From Streptomyces genisteinicus (lineage in GTDB: Bacteria > Actinomycetota > Actinomycetes > Streptomycetales > Streptomycetaceae): a stretch of 64,000 nucleotides of DNA. This document shows, one piece after another, positions 41,548 to 49,471 of this stretch. The stretch spans positions 6,990,001 to 7,054,000 of the forward strand of contig NZ_CP060825.1 of assembly GCF_014489615.1 (NCBI RefSeq). Reading direction: 5' to 3'. Position 1 is the stretch's first letter. Every line of letters begins with the position of its first letter. Position numbers and translations under genes: made by a program. Under the pieces are notes generated by a model. The model saw nothing but the letters and a program-made list of their open reading frames with translations. It did no database searches and was not told the DNA's origin.

Positions 41548-44301
41548 ATGTCCGCGGGGGACCAGAGCCGGGTGCCGGCCTATCCGGGCGTCGAGAAGTT
41601 CGTCGACGCCTTCGACACGCTCGTGGTGCAGCCGCGCCGCACCCGCAGCCGCGTCCCGGTGGTGCTGCTCAGCGAGCCGGGCGAGGGACAGGCGGGCCGG
41701 CGCATCGTGGCCGGTCTGCGGTCCCGGCTGCGCGGCCGGGAGGGACGGCTGGCGCCCCACGCGTATCTCGACGGCGCCTCGGCGGACCCCGCCGCACCAC
41801 CGCTCGACCTCTACGAGCAGATCGCCTACCAGCTGGACGCCACCATGCCGCGCGGCACCGGACGGCTCCGGCTGCCGTCCTACCGGCTGCTGCGCGCGGT
41901 CGTCACCGCGCCCGCCGCCGAGGGCCTGATGGAGCGCCGCCCCGGCGAGCTGCGCGACCACTGCTACGCCGCGCACCGCGAGGTCTCCGGCCTCGCCCGC
42001 AGCCTGTGGTGGCTCGGCGGCCGCGACCAGGCCAACGGCGGCACCCTCCTCGAACTGCTGTGGAACTTCGTGGCCGGGCCCCTGTTCCAGCGGCTGCCGC
42101 GCGCCCTGTACGGCAGGCGCGCAGGCCGCCGGATGCTGGGCAGGAGCCGCGCGGGCGGACGGCGCTGGTACGCGGAGTGGGTGCGTCAGCAGCAGGGCAC
42201 ACCGCCGTCCGACTTCTTCCGGTCCGCAGTCGACCTGGTCGGCGGCGGACCGGACGGCGACCCGGAGCAGCTCGACCGCATCCTCGTGCACGCCCTCCTC
42301 GCCGATCTGGAGGGAGCCGCCCGCAAGAGGCTGTTCGGGCCGTGGCGGCGCCGCCGGGTCAGCCGGTTCGTGATCCTGGTCGAGGAGTCGGGTCCGGCCG
42401 AGTCGCGTCTCCAGCGCTTCCTGCGCGAGCTGCGCGCCGCCATGGAGGACCTGCGGTGCACCTCGGTGGTGGCGGTCGCGGCCGGTGTGCGCACGCTCGC
42501 CAGCAGGATTCCCGACATCGAGGTGCCCTCGCTCGCCGCGGCGGGTGCCGACCTGGCCAACATCGCCCAGCGCGGCACCCCGCCGGGGCGTCCCTCCGGC
42601 ATGGTGGTCCCGGTCGCCGAGGAGGCGGCCGACGACCAGGCCGCGACGTACTGGCTGGGACGCTGGCCCACGCTGGCCCCGCCCGCGACGCGCTTCGGGC
42701 CCGGCACCGAGGTGGGCGTCGTCGCGGTCGGCGGCCTGCTCGCGCTGGCCGCGGTGGCCGGGCTGGTGGCCGGCGTCCCGTTCGACCGCACCGGTCCGGA
42801 CCCGTGCCTCGGCTCGACCTTCCTCGGCACGGACGGCCAGTGCGTCGGAGTGGCGGAGGGCGCGGCCTCGTTCGCCACGGGCGACAGCGAGCGTGCCGTG
42901 CGGGACGTGCTCCAGCGCATCGAGCGGCAGAACAAGGAGGTCGAGAGCGAACTCGCGGGCCGGGACCGCGACGACCCGCGCCCGGGCGCCCGCACCGTCG
43001 TCTACTTCGGCCCGCTCAGCGGCGGCAGGGACGCCGAGGACCCCGTGCGCGGCGGCACCCTCGCGGAGCTGCGCGGACTCGCCCTCGCCCAGGCCTACGC
43101 GAACGCGCAGGCGCTGCGCTCGGGCGAACGGGTGCCGCTGCGCGTCCTCGCCGCGAACGCGGGCGACCGCTTCAAGGACGCTCCGGCCGTCGCCCACCGC
43201 ATCGTCGAACTGGCGGAGCGGGACCGCTCGATCGTCGGCGTCGTGGGCTTCGGCCAGAGCCGGCGGCGCACGTACGAGGCCATCCGGATCTTCGACGCCG
43301 CCGGACTCCCGATGGTCGGCACCTCGGGCACGGCGGACGAACTGCTGCGCCAGGGCGGCCACTACTACCAGACCGCGCCGACCGACACCCGCGCCGGACA
43401 GGTGATGGCGGCCTTCGCCGCGCACGCCCCCATGGCGGGCGGGCAGACGGCCGTGCGGGTGCAGCTGGTCGCCGACCCGTCGGACGCGTACAGCGCGAGC
43501 CTCGCGTCGGCCTTCCGGGCCGCGTACGGGGCGTCCCGCACCGAGTCGCTGCTGTACACACCGACGGACGCGCCCGAGCCGTCGCCGGTGCCGGGCGCAC
43601 CGTCCGGGACGGCCGTCGCCGCGGTGGAGGACCTCGCCCGCGAGGTGTGCCGGGCGGTGGCCGAGGAGCCGCGCACCGCCGTGGTCTGGGCCGGCCGGGG
43701 CAGCCATTTCCAGCTGTTCCTGGAGGAGTTGAGCCGTGACGCCCGGGGCTGCCCGGCGCTCGGCGTGCTCGGCGGCGACGACGTCACCAACGCGCTCACC
43801 GAGGAGCGGCGGCCCTGGGAGGTCTTCGGCGGCCTGGACCTCCACTACGTGTCGCACGGCCGCGCCCCCGCGCTGGCCGACGCCGGCGGCGAGGCGGCGG
43901 CCTTCCTCTCCGCCTACGACCGGACCTACGCCGAGGACCACGGCTCCCGTACGGGGGCGATGCGCGAGGACGCCCACGTGGCGCTCGCCTGGGACGCGAT
44001 GCGCTATCTCGCGGAGGGCGTCGACCAGGCGTGGCGCTCCACCGGCGGGCACGAGGAGCGGCTCGACCGGACGCTGCTCCAGGCGGTGCTGTACCAGGGG
44101 CTGGGCGGGGGCGGTTTCGACGGCGCCACCGGCCGCATCGAGGCGCACGGCGCCGCGGGCGGCGGCCGGGTGAGCGAGCGGAAGCTGATCGCGGTGGAGA
44201 GCGGCGGACCCCAGGGGGCGCGGACGGTGCTCCTGTGCGGGACGGTCGCCCGCGGCGACGTGCGCCGGACCTGGGGGGAGGCGGAGCACCCCTGCCCCTG
44301 A
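41548..44301 (+). CDS. Membrane fusion: P-loop-like domain plus extracellular type-1 binding fold
   Basis: 917 residues; ATG 41548 after GGAGGGGGAGG. Residues 1-385 are cytoplasmic and look like a degenerate P-loop NTPase: VPVVLLSEPGEGQAGRR at 37-51 in Walker A position lacks Lys-Ser/Thr, and RFVILVEESG near 273-282 is Walker-B-like. One membrane helix follows (VGVVAVGGLLALAAVAGLVA, ~389-408). Residues ~470-917 are a branched-chain-amino-acid-type periplasmic-binding fold (VVYFGPLSGG; GVVGFGQSRRRTYEA). It is not a transporter component: no permease or ATPase is near. The layout suggests an extracellular sensor linked to a cytoplasmic domain (inference). Confidence 0.75.
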   Translation: MSAGDQSRVPAYPGVEKFVDAFDTLVVQPRRTRSRVPVVLLSEPGEGQAGRRIVAGLRSRLRGREGRLAPHAYLDGASADPAAPPLDLYEQIAYQLDATMPRGTGRLRLPSYRLLRAVVTAPAAEGLMERRPGELRDHCYAAHREVSGLARSLWWLGGRDQANGGTLLELLWNFVAGPLFQRLPRALYGRRAGRRMLGRSRAGGRRWYAEWVRQQQGTPPSDFFRSAVDLVGGGPDGDPEQLDRILVHALLADLEGAARKRLFGPWRRRRVSRFVILVEESGPAESRLQRFLRELRAAMEDLRCTSVVAVAAGVRTLASRIPDIEVPSLAAAGADLANIAQRGTPPGRPSGMVVPVAEEAADDQAATYWLGRWPTLAPPATRFGPGTEVGVVAVGGLLALAAVAGLVAGVPFDRTGPDPCLGSTFLGTDGQCVGVAEGAASFATGDSERAVRDVLQRIERQNKEVESELAGRDRDDPRPGARTVVYFGPLSGGRDAEDPVRGGTLAELRGLALAQAYANAQALRSGERVPLRVLAANAGDRFKDAPAVAHRIVELAERDRSIVGVVGFGQSRRRTYEAIRIFDAAGLPMVGTSGTADELLRQGGHYYQTAPTDTRAGQVMAAFAAHAPMAGGQTAVRVQLVADPSDAYSASLASAFRAAYGASRTESLLYTPTDAPEPSPVPGAPSGTAVAAVEDLAREVCRAVAEEPRTAVVWAGRGSHFQLFLEELSRDARGCPALGVLGGDDVTNALTEERRPWEVFGGLDLHYVSHGRAPALADAGGEAAAFLSAYDRTYAEDHGSRTGAMREDAHVALAWDAMRYLAEGVDQAWRSTGGHEERLDRTLLQAVLYQGLGGGGFDGATGRIEAHGAAGGGRVSERKLIAVESGGPQGARTVLLCGTVARGDVRRTWGEAEHPCP

Positions 44302-44340
44302 GCCGGCATGGCTGATGAGCCGGCGGGGCGGAAAAATGCC

Positions 44341-44369
44341 TTGATCGCGAAGAATGTCCGATGTAGAGA
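44341..44369 (+). promoter_or_regulatory. Candidate promoter of marR gene
   Basis: TTGATC (44341-44346), a 17-base spacer and TAGAGA (44364-44369) fit vegetative -35/-10 elements, in an AT-rich island unusual for this DNA. They lie 18 bases before the MarR start, so the message would be nearly leaderless. AT-rich words such as AAATATTAG (44370-44378) may also hold an autoregulatory operator. Confidence 0.5.
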
Positions 44370-44386
44370 AATATTAGACTGGAACG

Positions 44387-44902
44387 ATGCGCACAGCTGA
44401 CGGCTCTCCCTCCCCCCTTCCCTCTCCGGACCCGACCGGGCTCCAGGAGTTCGCCGTGCTGCTGCGCCGCATGAACGGCGAGTTCAACCGGATCGCCCAG
44501 GAGTTCGCCCACGCGCAGGGGCTGCACCTGACCGACGTCCAGGCGCTGATCGCCATCCTGGACGCGGACAGCGACGGCGACGCCGAGGCGGGCGGCGAGG
44601 CCGGGCTGCCCATGACGCCCGGCAGGCTGCGCAAGCGCCTCAATCTCACCTCGGGCGCCATGACCGCCTGTCTGGACCGGCTGGAGAAGACGGGGCACAT
44701 CCGGCGCGTCCGGTCCGCCGACGACCGCCGGGTGGTCCACCTGCACTACGCCGAGGCGGCCAAGGAACTGGCCCGGGACTACTTCATGCCGCTGGCCCGC
44801 GGCACCGACGCCGCCCGCGGGCGCTTCACACCCGCCGAACTCCGCGTCGTCGTCCGCTTCCTGGGCGAGATGAACCGCGAACTCGCGCTGCTGCGCCGCT
44901 GA
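44387..44902 (+). CDS. MarR-family transcriptional regulator
   Basis: 171 residues. The winged helix is clear: LTDVQALIAILDAD leads into GRLRKRLNLTSGAMTACLDRLEKTGHIRR (~84-112), then the Asp/Arg wing RSADDRRVVHLH. An acidic insert (about 58-75) lengthens the region before the recognition helix. MarR proteins are dimeric repressors, typically released by phenolic or oxidising ligands. The next gene on this strand is a PL8 lyase 236 bases on; direct repeats just upstream of that lyase could be MarR targets (inference). Confidence 0.9.
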   Translation: MRTADGSPSPLPSPDPTGLQEFAVLLRRMNGEFNRIAQEFAHAQGLHLTDVQALIAILDADSDGDAEAGGEAGLPMTPGRLRKRLNLTSGAMTACLDRLEKTGHIRRVRSADDRRVVHLHYAEAAKELARDYFMPLARGTDAARGRFTPAELRVVVRFLGEMNRELALLRR

Positions 44903-44942
44903 CCGCTCCCTTCCCGCGCACGCCCGCGACCCGCCGACGACC

Positions 44943-44984
44943 CGCCGGAGGCCCGCCGCCCGATCCGGTGGCGGGCCTCCGGCG
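44943..44984. terminator. Hairpin terminator after marR
   Basis: A 15-bp perfect stem (CGCCGGAGGCCCGCC at 44943-44957 with 44970-44984) and a 12-base loop lie 40 bases after the MarR stop. It separates marR from the lyase transcript. Confidence 0.75.
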
Positions 44985-45024
44985 TGTGTCCGTGCGGGCG
45001 ATCCGCCCACCCCGTCACACCTGC

Positions 45025-45063
45025 GGAGTGATCGAACAATCCGAAGTGATCGAATATTGATCG
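45025..45063 (+). promoter_or_regulatory. AGTGATCGAA direct repeats upstream of PL8 lyase
   Basis: AGTGATCGAA occurs at 45027-45036 and 45045-45054, an 18-base period, followed by a partial third GATCG near 45060. The region is AT-rich (GAATATTGATCG) and about 85 bases before the lyase start. Regular spacing near two helical turns suggests cooperative binding by a regulator, and a promoter probably overlaps. Confidence 0.55.
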
Positions 45064-45138
45064 TGTCGTATCCATTGATTGAAAACTTGTCCGTTGCTAG
45101 AAATCGGTCACTCGCTCTCCCCGCCACCGGAGGACCCG

Positions 45139-47592
45139 ATGACCCCTTCCTGGACCCGCCGCGGCGTGCTGCACGCCGCGGGCGGCGCCGCACTCGCCCT
45201 GGGCACCGCGGGCCCGGCCGCCGCCGCCCCGCAGACCCCGGCCGCCACGGCCCCCCGGGCGGCCGCCGACGACTTCGCCGCCCTGCGGGCCGTCTGGCGC
45301 GACCTCGTCCTCGGAACGGGATTCAGTCCCACCGCCGAACCCTTCGCCACCCGGCTGCGCGAACTGGGCACGGAGGCCGCGGCACACCTCGCGGCGATGG
45401 CCCCCGCCGCCGGATCGCTCTGGCCCGACCTTCCGCTCGCCGACCCGGAGCCGGACAAGGACACCGAGTCCTACGGCTACTCCGCCCGGCTGGTGGACAG
45501 TTACACCCGCCTGCGGACGATGGCCGAGGCGCACGTGCGGGCCGGAACCGGCCTCACCGGCGACGCCGCACTGGCCACCGGCATCCTCACCGGCCTCGAC
45601 CACCTCCACGACCTGGCGTACAACGCCGCCCAGCCGCCCTACGGCAACTGGTGGAGCTGGCAGATCGGCGCACCGCAGCGCCTCCTCGACCTCTGCGTGC
45701 TCATGTACGACCGGATTCGGGCCGACCGGCTCGCCGCCTACTGCGCGGCGGTCGACCACTTCGTCCCCGACTCCGCCGTCGCCTCCTACACCGGCACCAG
45801 CACCGGCGCGAACCGCGTCGACCTGTGCCGCGTGCTCGCCCTGCGCGGCGTCGTCGGACAGGACCCGGCGAAGACCGCCCTCGCCAGGGACGCCCTCTCA
45901 CCCGTCTTCCCCTACGTGACCACGGGCGACGGCCTCTACACCGACGGATCGTTCGTCCAGCACACCTACGTGCCCTACACGGGCAGCTACGGAGCCGTGA
46001 TGCTCGGCGGCATCGGGCTGCTCCTCGCCCTGCTCGCCGGCTCCCCCTGGGCGGTGACCGATCCCGCCCGGCAGATCGTGCTGGACGCGGTGGAGCACGC
46101 CTGGGCCCCGTTCATCCACAACGGCCTGGTCATGGACGGTGTCAGCGGGCGCGGCATCAGCCGCGGCGTCATGCTCTCCGACCCCCGCGGCATCCAGCAG
46201 GACGACCACACCCGCGGCCACGGCATCCTCGCCTCCGTGGTGCTGCTCGCGGAGGGCGCGAGCGGCGCGGAACGCACCCGCTGGCGGGGCCTGGTCAAGG
46301 GGTGGATGCGCCGCGCCTACTACAGCCCCGTGCTGGAGGACCGGACGCTCTCCCTCGCGTCGCTCGCCTGGCTCGCCGGGGTCGAGAACGACGCCGCCGT
46401 CCCCGCCGCCGCCCACCCGTCAGGGCACCGCCTCTTCGCCTCGATGGACCGTGCGGTCCACCGGCGGCCGACGTGGACCGCCTCCGTCAGCATGGCGTCA
46501 CGGCGCATCACCCACTACGAGACCGGCAACACCGAGAACCTGCGCGGCTGGCACACCGGCAGCGGAATGCTCTACTGGTGGGGCGACGACTACGCCAACG
46601 GCCAGTACTCGGACGCCTTCTGGGCCACCGTCGACCCCTACCGGCTGCCCGGCACCACCACCTCCGCCAAGCGGCTGGCCGACGCGGCGGGCGGCGACTG
46701 GGGCGCGTCCCGCCCCGCCGCCGACTGGGTGGGCGGCGCCACCGACGGCACCGTGGCCGGCGTCGGGCAGCACCTGAAAGGGCTCGGCAGCACCCTCGAG
46801 GCCAGGAAGTCCTGGTTCTTCGTCGGCGACACCGTCGTGTGCCTCGGCGCGGGGATCACCTGCACCGACGGAACCGCCGTCGAGTCGGTGATCGACAACC
46901 GCAACCTCGGGGCGGCCGGAGTCCACCCGCTGACCGTCGACGGCGTCACCGCGCCCGCCGCACTGCCCTGGTCCGCCCCGCTCACGGGTGCCCGCTGGGC
47001 GCACCTCGGCGGCTTCGGCGGCTACGTCCTGGGCGGCACCACCGGCGTCCGGGCCCTGCGCGAGCAGCGCACCGGTCGCTGGAGCGACATCAACAAGACC
47101 TGCGCGACGACACCCCTCACCCGGCGCTGGCTCACCCTCTTCGCCGACCACGGCACCGATCCGGTGAACGCCTCCTATGCCTACCAGATGCTCCCCGGGG
47201 CGGACGCCGCCAGGACCGCTGCGCGCTCCGCGGACGCCTCCTGGATGCAGATGCTCGCCAACACCGGGCAGGCGCAGGGCGTACGGGTGCCGTCGGCCGG
47301 GTTCACCGCGGCCAACTTCTTCGCCGCCGGCACGGCCGGCGCGCTCACCGCGAGCGCACCGTGCGCGGTGCTGGTCCGCGAGCGCGGCGACGGCACCGCG
47401 GTGGTGTGCGTCGCGGACCCGGCACGGCAGGCGGCCTCGCTCACGGTCACCTGGAACCGGCCGGTCGCCGCCGTGGTCTCGCGTCCGGCCACGGTGACCT
47501 CGGCCGTGACGGGCGGCTCGCTGCGCCTGGCCTTCGGCAGCCTGACCGGGGCGGCGGGCGCCACCCAGAAGACCGTCGTGCGGCTGGGCTGA
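45139..47592 (+). CDS. Secreted polysaccharide lyase family 8 (hyaluronate/chondroitin/xanthan lyase type)
   Basis: 817 residues. ATG 45139 follows CCGGAGGA and opens a Tat-like signal (WTRRGVLHAAGGAALALG). The helical toroid carries the PL8 active-site motifs: Asn in NWWSWQIGAP near 178, and His/Tyr in QHTYVPYTGSYG near 275. Arg/Glu follow in the NTENLRGWHTGSGMLYWW region near 465. C-terminal beta-sandwich domains follow (KSWFFVGDTVVCLGAGI; SVIDNRNLG). Eliminative cleavage of uronic-acid polysaccharide outside the cell is the family reaction; which polymer cannot be told from sequence alone. Alone in its transcript, with a strong terminator after it. Confidence 0.93.
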   Translation: MTPSWTRRGVLHAAGGAALALGTAGPAAAAPQTPAATAPRAAADDFAALRAVWRDLVLGTGFSPTAEPFATRLRELGTEAAAHLAAMAPAAGSLWPDLPLADPEPDKDTESYGYSARLVDSYTRLRTMAEAHVRAGTGLTGDAALATGILTGLDHLHDLAYNAAQPPYGNWWSWQIGAPQRLLDLCVLMYDRIRADRLAAYCAAVDHFVPDSAVASYTGTSTGANRVDLCRVLALRGVVGQDPAKTALARDALSPVFPYVTTGDGLYTDGSFVQHTYVPYTGSYGAVMLGGIGLLLALLAGSPWAVTDPARQIVLDAVEHAWAPFIHNGLVMDGVSGRGISRGVMLSDPRGIQQDDHTRGHGILASVVLLAEGASGAERTRWRGLVKGWMRRAYYSPVLEDRTLSLASLAWLAGVENDAAVPAAAHPSGHRLFASMDRAVHRRPTWTASVSMASRRITHYETGNTENLRGWHTGSGMLYWWGDDYANGQYSDAFWATVDPYRLPGTTTSAKRLADAAGGDWGASRPAADWVGGATDGTVAGVGQHLKGLGSTLEARKSWFFVGDTVVCLGAGITCTDGTAVESVIDNRNLGAAGVHPLTVDGVTAPAALPWSAPLTGARWAHLGGFGGYVLGGTTGVRALREQRTGRWSDINKTCATTPLTRRWLTLFADHGTDPVNASYAYQMLPGADAARTAARSADASWMQMLANTGQAQGVRVPSAGFTAANFFAAGTAGALTASAPCAVLVRERGDGTAVVCVADPARQAASLTVTWNRPVAAVVSRPATVTSAVTGGSLRLAFGSLTGAAGATQKTVVRLG

Positions 47593-47600
47593 GGCACCCC

Positions 47601-47633
47601 GGCGCCTGCCCGCGCCACGCGCGGGCAGGCGCC
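47601..47633. terminator. Perfect hairpin terminator after PL8 gene
   Basis: A 15-bp perfect stem (GGCGCCTGCCCGCGC with its complement, loop CAC) starts 8 bases after the lyase stop. The convergent I36-type gene ends at 47659, so it can serve both directions. Confidence 0.85.
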
Positions 47634-47658
47634 GCGGGCGGGCGCCGGGGCGGGGCCG

Positions 47659-48033
47659 TCAGCAGCTCATCGTCCAGGTGTGGGAGTCCCCGCTGTCGTT
47701 GCCCCAGCCGTCGTGCGCGATCTCCTGGCCCGGGGCCAGGCACACGGTGCCGAGACCGATCAGGCCCGGGTTCTCGTAGACCTGGACGTGGTCCTTGATC
47801 CCCGGGCCGGAGATGCCGTGGTTGGCCCAGGAGGAGTCCAGGTCCTGGATGCCCGGCTCCCAGTCGTGGTCGTCCCCCGACCAGTTGGCGCGCTGTCCGC
47901 CGTAGTTGGCGTCGGTCCAGGCACAGAAGTGGCCGCTCGGGCACTGGGCCGCCCGGGCGGACCCCGTGGTGGCGAGCGCCGCTCCGGCGGCGAGCAGGGC
48001 TGCGGTCAGCAGGGCGGTGCGGTGCTTGATCAC
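47659..48033 (-). CDS. Secreted peptidase-inhibitor-I36-like protein
   Basis: 124 residues from GTG 48033, with a signal peptide ending ARA-A near residue 28. The mature part begins QCPSGHFCAWTDANYGGQRA, the hallmark start of the I36 (SMPI-like, beta/gamma-crystallin) family. Four Cys could form two disulfides, matching family architecture. I36 members inhibit metalloproteases or act as extracellular structural proteins; activity here is unproven. It is third in a leftward set with a lipoprotein gene and another I36-like gene (48069-49073). Confidence 0.88.
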   Translation of the reverse strand: MIKHRTALLTAALLAAGAALATTGSARAAQCPSGHFCAWTDANYGGQRANWSGDDHDWEPGIQDLDSSWANHGISGPGIKDHVQVYENPGLIGLGTVCLAPGQEIAHDGWGNDSGDSHTWTMSC

Positions 48034-48068
48034 GAAGGGGCTCCCGATGCGGTGCGTGCGGATGGGGT

Positions 48069-48710
48069 TCACCGGCCGGAGGGCCGGTCGAGCAGGGCCT
48101 TCGCCTGTCGCAGCGCGCGGGCGCGCATCCGTTCCCAGCCGGCGACCTCGGCGCGGTGGGTGCGGCGGACGGAGGCCAGGTCGGTGCCGCGGTACGCGGC
48201 CTCGGACCTGAGGTTGTTGACGACGGCCGACGCGCGGAACCACGCCCGCTCGTCGCCGTAGAGCCTGCGGTGGGCGGCGGCCAGGCAGCCGTCGGTGTGG
48301 GCGCGGATCTCGTGGCCGGTGGCCAGGGTGAGGGAGAGCTCGGCGGGCCCCGCGCCGAAGAGGGCGTCGCTCACCCGCAGCGCCTCCCGCCCGTCCGGGG
48401 GAGTGGCGCCGGGGCGGGGCGGCGTGAGCCCCTGGCGGGTCAGGCACGCGTCGGTGAGGCGCAGTTGGGCGGCCTTGACGACGTCGCCGGGACGCGCGGG
48501 GGCGGCCGGCGCGGCGCAGGACGCCGCGCCGGCCAGCAGCAGAAGGAGGACCAGGACGGCACGCGGCGGGCGGGACCGCCGCGGTGCGGGCCGGGAGGCC
48601 GCCGGACCCTGCGCGGCGCGGAGGTCCGAGACGCGGGGGTTCACGGCGCCGGGCGTCGTGGCGGCGGGGTGCGCGGTGCCGGGGGAGCGCGGGTTCGCGG
48701 TGCGGGACAT
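48069..48710 (-). CDS. Putative lipoprotein of unknown function
   Basis: 213 residues as called from ATG 48710, with GGCGAG just upstream. The first ~48 residues are Pro/Ala/Arg-rich, then PRAVLVLLLLLAGAASCAAP looks like a lipoprotein signal whose Cys (~65) could be lipidated. The long leader makes a later start possible, but no better ATG/GTG is obvious. The mature region (~145 aa) is helical with two Cys (TDACLTRQGL; TDGCLAAAHRRLY) and no recognised motif. It is 6 bases from the upstream I36-like gene, suggesting translational coupling. Confidence 0.65.
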   Translation of the reverse strand: MSRTANPRSPGTAHPAATTPGAVNPRVSDLRAAQGPAASRPAPRRSRPPRAVLVLLLLLAGAASCAAPAAPARPGDVVKAAQLRLTDACLTRQGLTPPRPGATPPDGREALRVSDALFGAGPAELSLTLATGHEIRAHTDGCLAAAHRRLYGDERAWFRASAVVNNLRSEAAYRGTDLASVRRTHRAEVAGWERMRARALRQAKALLDRPSGR

Positions 48711-48716
48711 CTCGCC

Positions 48717-49073
48717 TCAGCCCTGTGCGCAGCCCATCGTGGTGTCGCTCACCCCGTCGAGGAGGGTCGCCCACGCGGTCCAGTCGTCGTCGTAGTCGTC
48801 CGTGCGCAATTCCCGGTGGAGGCAGCCGCGGTCGCCGAAGTGGATCGCGTAGACGCTGCCCCCGGAGCGGTTGTCGAAGGAGCGGGCGTGCCGCTGCACG
48901 GGCGGCGCGGCCTCCGCGTATCCGCCGGGGGTGTAGCACCACGAACCGCCGCCCTGACCCGGCTCGGACCAGAAGCACGCCTTCCCGGGCGCGGAGGCGG
49001 CGGCCGGGCCGGGGGCGGCGGACAGGGCGACGACGAGGGCGGCGACGCCCGTCAGGGCGAGGGGGAGGCGCAT
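48717..49073 (-). CDS. Second secreted I36-like protein
   Basis: 118 residues from ATG 49073 with a clear signal peptide (RLPLALTGVAALVVALSAAP; cleavage after AAA-S). The mature part shows CFWSEPGQGGGSWCYTPGGY and four Cys in all, consistent with the I36/crystallin-like fold. It is shorter and more divergent than the one at 47659. First in the leftward trio with the lipoprotein and the other I36-like gene. A 9-bp inverted repeat lies about 65 bases upstream and may control the trio. Confidence 0.8.
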   Translation of the reverse strand: MRLPLALTGVAALVVALSAAPGPAAASAPGKACFWSEPGQGGGSWCYTPGGYAEAAPPVQRHARSFDNRSGGSVYAIHFGDRGCLHRELRTDDYDDDWTAWATLLDGVSDTTMGCAQG

Positions 49074-49135
49074 GGGTACATCCCGGTGTGAGGGCGGGGA
49101 ACGCGGTGCACGGCGGTCATCCCCGGCCCTCGGGT

Positions 49136-49173
49136 TGATTACTCTTCGTGTCACTCCTGACGGTGAGTAATCA
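49136..49173. promoter_or_regulatory. 9-bp inverted repeat upstream of I36 trio
   Basis: TGATTACTC at 49136-49144 is the exact inverse of GAGTAATCA at 49165-49173, with a 20-base spacer. AT-rich arms in GC-rich DNA, 63 bases before the start at 49073, suggest an operator with two half-sites on the same helix face or a promoter-loop element. Confidence 0.55.
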
Positions 49174-49308
49174 GATTGTTGATCTTGAGCTGTGGGCGCC
49201 TCGCGGTGCGGCACGCGGGCGGCGGCGCGGGTCCGTGCCCGCGGGGGTCACCGCTCCGGACCCGGCGCGACAGGGAGTCCGGAGCGGCTGATCAGGCCCC
49301 CCGTTGCA

Positions 49309-49320
49309 GCAAGCGCTTTC
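49309..49320. promoter_or_regulatory. LacI-type operator candidate (GCAAGCGCTTTC)
   Basis: AAGCGCTT at 49311-49318 is a perfect 8-bp palindrome with central GC in GCAAGCGCTTTC, a form typical of Streptomyces LacI-family carbohydrate repressor sites. It lies about 150 bases upstream of the GH43 arabinanase start. The gap 49074-49471 otherwise has no gene. Confidence 0.5.
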
Positions 49321-49445
49321 TACCCTAGCAGGGCGCGGCGCCGAATCCCGCGGCCGCGCCCGGTGCCCCGCTCGGCCGAATGTCGCGCGGACGGTTGACG
49401 CGCGAGGGGCGCAACCCTACGGTCCGTTCAGATCCATGACCGACT

Positions 49446-49459
49446 TTCGATATATCGAA
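49446..49459. promoter_or_regulatory. Perfect TTCGATATATCGAA palindrome just before arabinanase gene
   Basis: A perfect 14-bp palindrome, 12 bases before the arabinanase ATG and just upstream of its AGGGGGG ribosome site. A bound regulator here would block transcription start or elongation. The AT-rich centre is unusual for this DNA. The regulator is unknown. Confidence 0.65.
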
Positions 49460-49471
49460 CAGGGGGGTTCC

